Of a stretch of DNA of 64,000 nucleotides, positions 58,632 to 64,000 are shown piece after piece. This DNA is from Streptomyces pyxinicus (lineage in GTDB: Bacteria > Actinomycetota > Actinomycetes > Streptomycetales > Streptomycetaceae). Both the position numbers and the translations under genes were made by a program. Within the stretch, counting starts at the first letter, position 1, and each line of letters starts with the position of its first letter. Below the pieces are notes generated by a model. That model was not told the origin of the DNA and ran no database searches. It saw only the letters and a list, made by a program, of their open reading frames with translations. The stretch lies in NCBI RefSeq assembly GCF_024753135.1, contig NZ_JANUGP010000018.1, positions 98,087-162,086 of the forward strand. The letters are read 5' to 3'.

Positions 58632-59686
58632 CCGCGCTCCCAGAATGCAGGACCGACGGGCTCCTCGAAGTCGCCGAGCGCCTGGAGGTAACCCTCACTG
58701 TCCACACCGATGCGCAGTTGCGGCAGGGCGTGGCCGGCGGGGCCGAAGATCACTCGGGCACCGTCGGAGAGGTCGAAGGTGGACTGGTGGCACGGGCACA
58801 GCACGTGGTGCGTCTGCTGCTCGTACAGGGAGATCGGGCAGCCCACGTGGGTGCAGATCTTCGAGAAGGCGACGATGCCCTCGTGCGCCCAGTCGAGCTC
58901 GCGCTTGTCCTTGATGTTGCCCGGCTGGAGCCGGACGATCATCAGGGCCGCCTTGGCGATCTCGTTCTGGAAGTCCTCGGACTTCTCCTCCAGCCCGTCG
59001 GGCTTGGCGAAGGTCAGCGAGCCCACGGCGACGTCCTCGGGACGCAGCGGCTGGTTCGTGTTCATGTTGACCAGGCGCTTGCCCTTGGCCCACAGCGTGT
59101 GGCGCAGCGAGGTGCCCGGCAGCGGGCCGAGGTCGCGCAGCAGCATGACGCCGGACAGCGGCACCAGGGTGAGCGCGCCGAGCATCGTGTTGCGGATCAG
59201 CTTGCGCCGGCCGAGCGCCGACTCCTTGGCGCCCTGGCGGAAGTCCGCGTGGACCTGGGCACGCACCTCGGCCGGGGCCTCGATCGGGTGCCGCTCGGCG
59301 GGGACCTCGACGTCGGACATCAGGGTGCGGGCCCAGTGGACCGCGCCCGCGCCGATGCAGAACAGGGCCGTGCCGAGGGTCAGGCCCAGCGCGAAGTTCA
59401 GCGCGCTGATGTGACCGATCGGGAAGACGAAGATCGACTTGTCGTGCGGGATCGCGACGTACGAGACGATGAAGCCGACGGTGGCCAGCATCGAGAGCGT
59501 GAACAGCAGGGCGACCGCGCGCTCGGACCGCCGGGCGGCCTGCTCGTCGATGTCCTGGATCCGGTGCTCGTGCGGCGGCAGACCCGGGTCGGCGAACGGG
59601 TTCTCCTCGTCCGCGACCGTCACCGCGCCATGGGCGTGGTCCTGCTCAGCGGGCAGGTTCTCTTCTGGAATGTCTTGGCTACTCAT
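58628..59686 (-). CDS. qcrA: Rieske iron-sulfur protein of the bcc complex
   Basis: Transfers electrons from menaquinol to the cytochrome cc subunit. It is 352 residues, with an acidic N-terminal region, three transmembrane helices (AVALLFTLSMLATVGFIVSY, ALNFALGLTLGTALFCIGAG, TMLGALTLVPLSGVMLLRDL), and a C-terminal Rieske domain with KICTHVGCPISLYEQQ and HHVLCPCHQSTFDLSDGA (two Cys/His pairs for [2Fe-2S] plus the disulfide cysteines). Starts and stops overlap both neighbours by 4 nt, giving tight coupling with qcrC and qcrB. Confidence 0.97.
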   Translation of the reverse strand: MSSQDIPEENLPAEQDHAHGAVTVADEENPFADPGLPPHEHRIQDIDEQAARRSERAVALLFTLSMLATVGFIVSYVAIPHDKSIFVFPIGHISALNFALGLTLGTALFCIGAGAVHWARTLMSDVEVPAERHPIEAPAEVRAQVHADFRQGAKESALGRRKLIRNTMLGALTLVPLSGVMLLRDLGPLPGTSLRHTLWAKGKRLVNMNTNQPLRPEDVAVGSLTFAKPDGLEEKSEDFQNEIAKAALMIVRLQPGNIKDKRELDWAHEGIVAFSKICTHVGCPISLYEQQTHHVLCPCHQSTFDLSDGARVIFGPAGHALPQLRIGVDSEGYLQALGDFEEPVGPAFWERG

Positions 59687-60495
59687 GACTTCTTGGCCTT
59701 TGCGGTCCGAGCGGCGACCCAGACGGCGACCGCGATCAACACGCCCAGTCCGAAGATCCAGGCGAACAGGCCTTCACTGACCGGCCCGAGGCCGCCCAGC
59801 TCCATACCACCCGGGTTCTCTGTATCGCTGCCGTTGACCGCGTGCAGGTACGCGATGATGTCCTTCTTGTTCTTCTCCGACAGCGTGGTGTCGGGGAAGG
59901 ACGGCATGTTCTGCGGGCCGGTCTGCATGGCCTCGTAGATGTGCTTGGGGGCGACGCCCTCCAGGGTCGGGGCGAACTTGCCCTTGGTCAGGGCACCGCC
60001 CTTGCCCGTGAAGTTGTGGCACTGCGCGCAGTTGGTGCGGAACAGCTCGCCACCCTTGGCGATGTCCGCGCCTTCCGGGCCGTACTGCTGCTCGGTCGGC
60101 ACGTTCGGGCCCGCGCCCAGCGACGCGATGTACGCGGCGAGCTGGTCGATCTGGGCCTGCGTGTAGATGTTCTTCTTCTTGACGACCTGCGGGCCCTGCG
60201 AGGTGGCGGCCGGCATACGGCCGGTGGCCACCTGGAAGTCGACCGCGGCGGCGCCGACGCCGACGAGGCTCGGCCCGTCGGAGGAGCCCTGGCCACCGGT
60301 GCCGTGGCAGCTTGCGCAGCCGACCTCGTAGAGCTTCTTGCCCTCCTTGATGGTCAGGGACTGGGCGGTTTCATCGGCCTGCGCCTTGCTCGCGGGCGCG
60401 AACGCGGCGTACAGCCCCCCGGTGGCCGCCAGCGCGAGGAGTAGGACGACGACCGCCGCCAGCGGATGGCGTCGTCGTACGGAGAGCTTTTTCAC
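59683..60495 (-). CDS. qcrC: Di-heme cytochrome c (cytochrome cc) of the bcc complex
   Basis: A 270-residue membrane-anchored cytochrome carrying two covalent hemes: YEVGCASCHGTGGQGSSDGP and RTNCAQCHNFTGKGGALT (CxxCH motifs), with Met ligands in the second halves (GRMPAATS; MQTGPQNMPSFPD). There is an N-terminal anchor (LAAVVVLLLALAATGGLYAAF) and a C-terminal helix (GLFAWIFGLGVLIAVAVWVA). It hands electrons straight to the aa3 oxidase in the supercomplex, so no soluble cytochrome c is needed. Second gene after ctaE, with 62 nt between. Confidence 0.97.
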   Translation of the reverse strand: MKKLSVRRRHPLAAVVVLLLALAATGGLYAAFAPASKAQADETAQSLTIKEGKKLYEVGCASCHGTGGQGSSDGPSLVGVGAAAVDFQVATGRMPAATSQGPQVVKKKNIYTQAQIDQLAAYIASLGAGPNVPTEQQYGPEGADIAKGGELFRTNCAQCHNFTGKGGALTKGKFAPTLEGVAPKHIYEAMQTGPQNMPSFPDTTLSEKNKKDIIAYLHAVNGSDTENPGGMELGGLGPVSEGLFAWIFGLGVLIAVAVWVAARTAKAKKS

Positions 60496-60557
60496 GGATT
60501 ACCCCGGTGTCAGGATCTTCTGCGTCGATGCTTCTGGATGTGCGGGAGCGGTCCCGG

Positions 60558-61178
60558 CTACTTGATCAGGTAGATCGTGGCGAAAAGGCCGATCCAGACC
60601 ACATCGACGAAGTGCCAGTAGTAGGACACGACGATCGCGGCGGTCGCCTGCTCGTGCGTGAACCTCTTGGCCATGTAGGTACGGCCGAGGACCAGCAGGA
60701 AGGCGATGAGGCCACCCGTCACGTGCAGGCCGTGGAAGCCGGTGGTCAGGTAGAACACCGAGCCGTACGGGTCGGAGGACAGCGAGATGCCGTCCTTCTT
60801 CACCAGCTCCGTGTACTCGTAGATCTGACCGCCGATGAAGATCGCACCCATGATGAAGGTGAGGATGAACCAGCCACGGAGCTTCTTCACGTCGCCGCGC
60901 TCGGCGGCGAACACGCCGAGCTGGCAGGTGAGGGACGAGAGCACCAGGATCGTGGTGTTCGTCGCGGAGAAGGGCACGTTGAGGGCGTGCGCCATCTCCT
61001 TCCAGTGGTCCGGTCCGGTCACCGACCGGAGGGTGAAGTACATCGCGAAGAGGGCCGCGAAGAACATCAGCTCGGAACTCAGCCAGATGATGGTTCCGAC
61101 GCTGGTGAGGTTCGGCCGGTTGACCGACGGGTGCGCGTGCCCGGTTTCTACTGTCGTTGCTGTCGCCACGACCGACAT
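60558..61178 (-). CDS. ctaE: Cytochrome c oxidase subunit III
   Basis: A 206-residue membrane subunit of the aa3 oxidase with five transmembrane helices. Family blocks are LSSELMFFAALFAMYFTLRS, WFILTFIMGAIFIGGQIYEY, YLTTGFHGLHVTGGLIAFLL and VVSYYWHFVDVVWIGLFATIYL. It heads the ctaE-qcrC-qcrA-qcrB operon, the standard actinobacterial arrangement that separates it from ctaC-ctaD-ctaF. The ATG at 61178 opens the frame; the divergent receiver gene starts 155 nt away. Confidence 0.96.
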   Translation of the reverse strand: MSVVATATTVETGHAHPSVNRPNLTSVGTIIWLSSELMFFAALFAMYFTLRSVTGPDHWKEMAHALNVPFSATNTTILVLSSLTCQLGVFAAERGDVKKLRGWFILTFIMGAIFIGGQIYEYTELVKKDGISLSSDPYGSVFYLTTGFHGLHVTGGLIAFLLVLGRTYMAKRFTHEQATAAIVVSYYWHFVDVVWIGLFATIYLIK

Positions 61179-61333
61179 TATGTCGGTCGCTTATCCCGCC
61201 CTCACTCCGGGGGGTGCCGTTCGGAGTGTTGCTGCCCGCCGAACCGGTGCTGACGTGGTGTTCAGGGGAGTAACATCCCGCCCGAACGGCCCTGTCCGTC
61301 CCGTCCGTACGACGCCGACGTCCCGGAGGAACC

Positions 61334-61735
61334 ATGCAGCCGACCGCCACGGTCCTGGTCTACAGCGACGACTCCCGCACCCGCGAGCAAGTACGGCTGG
61401 CCACCGGGCGCCGACCGGCTCCGGACGTGCCCCAGGTCGAGTTCGTGGAGTGCGCGACGCCCGCCGCGGTCCTGGCCGAGCTGGACAAGGGCGGCATCGA
61501 CGTCTGTGTCCTCGACGGCGAGGCCGTGCCGATGGGGGGCATGGGGATGTGCCGGCAGATCAAGGACGAGGTGTTCCAGGCGCCGCCGGTGCTGCTGCTG
61601 ATGGGCCGGCCGCAGGACGCGTGGCTGGCGACGTGGAGCCGGGCGGACGCGGCGGTCACCTTGCCGGTGGATCCGGTGGAGTTCGCGTCCGCGTTGGCGT
61701 CTTTGCTGCGGCGGAAGAGGCTGATCGGGGCATGA
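61334..61735 (+). CDS. Degenerate response-regulator receiver domain protein
   Basis: A 133-residue single-domain receiver-like protein. It keeps the early acidic pair (VLVYSDDSRT) and the phospho-acceptor position (IDVCVLDGEAVPMGGMGM), but the conserved Thr/Ser region reads LLLMGRPQD and the invariant Lys-Pro of beta5 is replaced (AAVTLPVDPVEF). Phosphorylation-dependent switching is therefore doubtful. It has no output domain. It is divergent from ctaE and enclosed by the respiratory genes, so a link to that operon is possible. Orthologues occur at this site in Streptomyces. ATG 61334 with GGAGGA 5 nt upstream. Confidence 0.85.
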   Translation: MQPTATVLVYSDDSRTREQVRLATGRRPAPDVPQVEFVECATPAAVLAELDKGGIDVCVLDGEAVPMGGMGMCRQIKDEVFQAPPVLLLMGRPQDAWLATWSRADAAVTLPVDPVEFASALASLLRRKRLIGA

Positions 61736-61793
61736 GCGCCTAATGGTTCGGGGCGCGAGGAGCGTGCGCGAGTGCCGGTTCTTCGTGGCTTGT

Positions 61794-61822
61794 CGCGCAG
61801 TTCCCCGCGCCCCTTCGGGGCG
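61794..61822. repeat. Streptomyces intergenic repeat/terminator, copy 2
   Basis: CGCGCAGTTCCCCGCGCCCC followed by TTCGGGGCG, one base shorter than the copy at 44881. It again sits between convergent genes (receiver and L,D-transpeptidase) and forms the CGCCCC...GGGGCG hairpin. Confidence 0.75.
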
Positions 61823-61824
61823 CT

Positions 61825-63084
61825 CTAAACGGCCGTCGGCTGGAGTCTTACCGTGTCGGCCTGGGGCTGGGTCTCGGGGGTGCCGGCGGTCAGGGCGCTG
61901 CCCTCGCGCCATTTCTTCCAGTCGAGGTTCCAGTCACCGAAGCCGTTGCCGAAGGGCTCCATCGGGTCGCCGTCGGAGTTGATCACCTTGACGACGTCAC
62001 CCTCGTGGACGTTGTCGAAGAACCACTCGGCGTTGGAGGTGCTCATGCCGGTGCAGCCGTGGCTGACGTTGGCGTACCCCTGGGAGCCGACGGACCAGGG
62101 GGCGGCGTGCACGTACTCGCCGGACCAGGTGACCCGGGTGGCGTAGTAGACCGGCAGGTCGTAGGAGTCGGAGCTGCCCTCGGCGATACCGACGGTGCTG
62201 CCGCGCATCCGTACGAAGTACTGCTTCTCCAGCACCACCTTGACGCCGTTGCGGGTCTCGAAGCCCGGCTTGCCGGTGGTGACCGGGATCTGCTCGACCT
62301 GCTCGCCGTTCTTGTAGTACGTCAGCTGGTGCGTGGCGGCGTCCGTGATCGCCTCGACGCGGTCGCCGATGGTGAGCTTCAGCTCCTTGGACCTGCCGCC
62401 CCACAGCCGGTCGCTGATCTTCACGCCGTCCAGGTTGCTGTACGCCCGGACGGTGGTGTGGGCCGGCCAGTACTCCTTGGGCCGGTAGTGCAGTTCCTTG
62501 CCGCTGACCCAGTACCAGGAGCCCTGCACGGCCGGCGCGGAGTCGACCCGCAGGGCGCGCTCCACGACGGCGCGCTGCGCCTTGTCGCTGATGTCCTGAT
62601 CGAGCGTGGCGGTGATGGGCTGCCCGACGCCGTAGGTGCCCTTGTCCGGCCCGAAGGTGACGTTCAGACGCTTCTTGCTGGTGGGCTTGCTGGTGTCGAA
62701 GACGAGCACCTTGCGGCCGGGCGCCCCGTCGTCGTCCTCCGTGCTCACCGTGACCGTGTAGTGGGCGTTGGCGGCCAGCGGGGAGGTGCTGTGCCACCTG
62801 CTGCCGTCGGCGGCGAGTTCGCCCGCCACATAGCGCCCTGTGGAGTCCTGGGCGGTGACGTCGGTGATACGCCCCTCGTCCTTGACGTCGACCTCCAGGG
62901 GCTTGTCCGGATCGGCCTGCTTCCCGGTGTCGGTGGGGCCGCTGAAGGAGATCAGGTCCGCCGCGTCGTACGGCTTGGCCGACAGGGGGTTGCCGTCCGC
63001 ACCGCAAGCGGTGACGCCCGCGCCGAGGGCGGTCACCAGCAGGGTGCAGCTGACGACGGTGCGGGTCCGCGGAGTGTGGTTCAT
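61825..63084 (-). CDS. L,D-transpeptidase lipoprotein (YkuD domain with Ig-like domains)
   Basis: A 419-residue exported enzyme making 3-3 peptidoglycan cross-links or related attachments. It has a signal peptide with lipobox (LVTALGAGVTAC, Cys27), two Ig-like domains as in mycobacterial LdtMt2 (about 45-150 and 150-250), then the YkuD domain with TGKPGFETRNGVKVVLEK and catalytic Cys/His in SHGCTGMSTSNAEWFF, preceded by YVHAAPWSVG. The C-terminal 40 residues (DWNLDWKKWREGSAL) are the usual actinobacterial cap. It lies between the two respiratory operons but has its own strand unit. Confidence 0.95.
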   Translation of the reverse strand: MNHTPRTRTVVSCTLLVTALGAGVTACGADGNPLSAKPYDAADLISFSGPTDTGKQADPDKPLEVDVKDEGRITDVTAQDSTGRYVAGELAADGSRWHSTSPLAANAHYTVTVSTEDDDGAPGRKVLVFDTSKPTSKKRLNVTFGPDKGTYGVGQPITATLDQDISDKAQRAVVERALRVDSAPAVQGSWYWVSGKELHYRPKEYWPAHTTVRAYSNLDGVKISDRLWGGRSKELKLTIGDRVEAITDAATHQLTYYKNGEQVEQIPVTTGKPGFETRNGVKVVLEKQYFVRMRGSTVGIAEGSSDSYDLPVYYATRVTWSGEYVHAAPWSVGSQGYANVSHGCTGMSTSNAEWFFDNVHEGDVVKVINSDGDPMEPFGNGFGDWNLDWKKWREGSALTAGTPETQPQADTVRLQPTAV

Positions 63085-63188
63085 ACGATCACGCTATGAG
63101 AGGAAGACCGTACCGGCGCGGCAGGTAATCCGTACGAGGGACCGACACGCGGCAAAGGAACGACCCGCCTGGCGGTGCCGGAAACGAC

Positions 63189-63226
63189 GGAGGCCCGGAC
63201 CCTTCTGACGAGGGGTCCGGGCTTCC
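63189..63226 (-). terminator. Terminator at the end of the cta operon (after ctaF)
   Basis: A 14-bp stem with one G-T wobble (63189-63202 with 63213-63226; core GCCCGGACCC/GGGTCCGGGC) and 10-nt loop, about 20 nt beyond the ctaF stop on the minus strand. Confidence 0.75.
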
Positions 63227-63244
63227 GGTGCGGGTGCGCGCGTC

Positions 63245-63643
63245 CTACTGGGTGCGGTTCTCACCGTGGTAGTACTCGAACACCCAGCCGAACAGGCCGA
63301 TCACGATGAACGGCGCGGAGAAGTAGATCAGCCACCAGCCGACCGCGATGCTGAGGAAGGCGATCGCGCCGCCGAAGCCCAGCATGAGCGGCTGCCAGCT
63401 GTGCGGGCTGAAGAAGCCCAGCTCGCCCGCGTCGTCCGCGACGTCGGCCTCCTTGTCGTCCTGGGCGCCCGCGTCGACCCGCCGGGCGGTGAAGCCCAGG
63501 TAGAAGCCGATCATGATGCTCAGGCCGAAGGCCAGGAAGAGAGCGGTGGTGCCGGCCGGCTCCTTCGACCACACGCCATACACGATGGCCATGATCAGGA
63601 TGAAGACGCTCAGCCAGATGAACATCCGACCCTGGATCTTCAC
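63245..63643 (-). CDS. ctaF: Cytochrome c oxidase subunit IV (actinobacterial type)
   Basis: A 132-residue membrane subunit with four hydrophobic segments: FIWLSVFILIMAIVYGVW, ALFLAFGLSIMIGFYLGF, GFGGAIAFLSIAVGWWLIYF and PFIVIGLFGWVFEYY; the start MKIQGRMFIW is characteristic. It is specific to actinobacterial aa3 oxidases. The ATG overlaps the ctaD stop by 4 nt, so the two are translated together; ctaC is expected to the right of the window. Confidence 0.95.
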   Translation of the reverse strand: MKIQGRMFIWLSVFILIMAIVYGVWSKEPAGTTALFLAFGLSIMIGFYLGFTARRVDAGAQDDKEADVADDAGELGFFSPHSWQPLMLGFGGAIAFLSIAVGWWLIYFSAPFIVIGLFGWVFEYYHGENRTQ

Positions 63644-64000
63644 TTGCCGGCCTCCTTGCTGCCCGCGATGGCGGTGCCGTGACCGGCGTGCTCAAGCTGT
63701 TCGAGCGCGGCGATCTCAGGGTGGTGCAGGTCGAACGCCGGGGATTCGCTGCGGATCCGCGGCAGGGTGAGGAAGTTGTGCCGGGGCGGCGGGCAGGAGG
63801 TCGCCCACTCCAGCGAACGGCCCCAGCCCCACGGGTCGTCGACCTCGACCGGCTTGCCGTACTTGGCCGTCTTCCAGACGTTGTAGAGGAACGGCAGGAT
63901 CGACAGGCCGAGCAGGAAGGAACTGATGGTCGAGACCGTGTTCAGGGCGGTGAAGCCGTCGGCCGCCAGGTAGTCGGCGTACCGGCGCGGCATGCCCTCG
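63640..64000 (-). CDS. ctaD: Cytochrome c oxidase subunit I, C-terminal part (5' end outside window)
   Basis: Only the last 119 or so codons are present; the frame continues past the right edge. The sequence GMPRRYADYLAADGFTALNT is the conserved loop near the end of subunit I, followed by the last transmembrane helix (VSTISSFLLGLSILPFLYNV) and WGRSLEWATSCPPPRHNF, a signature of oxidase subunit I. Heme and copper ligands are upstream of the visible part. Confidence 0.96.
   Translation of the reverse strand, partial: EGMPRRYADYLAADGFTALNTVSTISSFLLGLSILPFLYNVWKTAKYGKPVEVDDPWGWGRSLEWATSCPPPRHNFLTLPRIRSESPAFDLHHPEIAALEQLEHAGHGTAIAGSKEAGK

Overview
The window is high-GC actinobacterial chromosome, almost certainly Streptomyces. 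Third codon positions are nearly all G or C, GTG and TTG starts are common, and there is a MacRS-type two-component system, a SAM-IV riboswitch, a DUF3040 protein and a SAV_6107-type HEPN protein. The left edge is the end of the dcw (division and cell wall) cluster and the right edge is the cta/qcr respiratory cluster. From memory, gene content parallels the M. tuberculosis stretch from ftsL/rsmH (Rv2164c-65c) through metF-like, Rv2175c, pknL, class II DAHP synthase, acyltransferase, ArsA-like, SRPBCC, fadD15, pimB', NlpC/P60 and trpD to ctaE-qcrCAB. This is an ancestral core region, not an accessory island. I see no transposase, integrase, tRNA, rRNA or CRISPR.

Layout. 1-1399 (minus): ftsL (partial) and rsmH. 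1820-7457 (plus): beta-carbonic anhydrase, then a coupled MoxR ATPase / DUF58 / transglutaminase operon. 7801-9973 (minus): DUF3040, a methyltransferase and a HEPN protein. 10132-13635 (plus): a degenerate ABC ATPase, a YhgE/Pip membrane protein and a TetR regulator, with a dyad at the operon front. 13951-16111 (plus): DUF4126 membrane protein preceded by a MacR-type palindrome, then an FAD amine-oxidase/desaturase. 16125-20743 (mostly minus): a Tyr/Gln-rich membrane protein, metF, thiE, an Rv2175c-like DNA-binding protein, a ferredoxin-reductase-like flavoprotein and an unannotated 55-codon gene. 20781-23081 (plus): TPP riboswitch and thiOSG. 23179-26028 (plus): PASTA kinase and endonuclease IV.

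26032-33355: sulfite-oxidase-like protein, bfr, iron-box-controlled bfd, class II DAHP synthase, and a tryptophan attenuator ahead of a fused anthranilate-synthase-like enzyme; then a D-2-hydroxyacid dehydrogenase and a phosphofructokinase with PPi-type residues. 33492-39497: macRS, a PlsC-like acyltransferase, an alpha/beta hydrolase, a small membrane protein, an EEP-family protein and the ROK glucokinase. 39565-48663: DUF5304, ArsA-like, SRPBCC, metallophosphoesterase, acyl-CoA ligase, a PimB-like glycosyltransferase, a GT87-like membrane protein and a HExxH lipoprotein. 48691-56843: two NlpC/P60 hydrolases, NYN and zinc-ribbon proteins, rhomboid, a lone Lrp ligand domain, a class V aminotransferase under a SAM-IV riboswitch, and trpD. 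56994-64000: qcrB-qcrA-qcrC-ctaE, a degenerate receiver, an L,D-transpeptidase lipoprotein, ctaF and the ctaD 3' end, i.e. the cytochrome bcc-aa3 supercomplex.

The themes are envelope assembly, thiamine/aromatic/C1 metabolism and respiration. RNA-level control is prominent: a TPP riboswitch, a SAM-IV riboswitch with mutually exclusive hairpins, and a Trp-Trp-Trp leader peptide. About a dozen genes look leaderless. I found no wholly novel system. The best leads are the SAM-IV unit with its seven-codon frame, the unannotated 55-residue gene, two P-loop proteins whose Walker A lysine is arginine, the PPi-type phosphofructokinase, and the operator-like dyads at the HEPN/ABC divergon.
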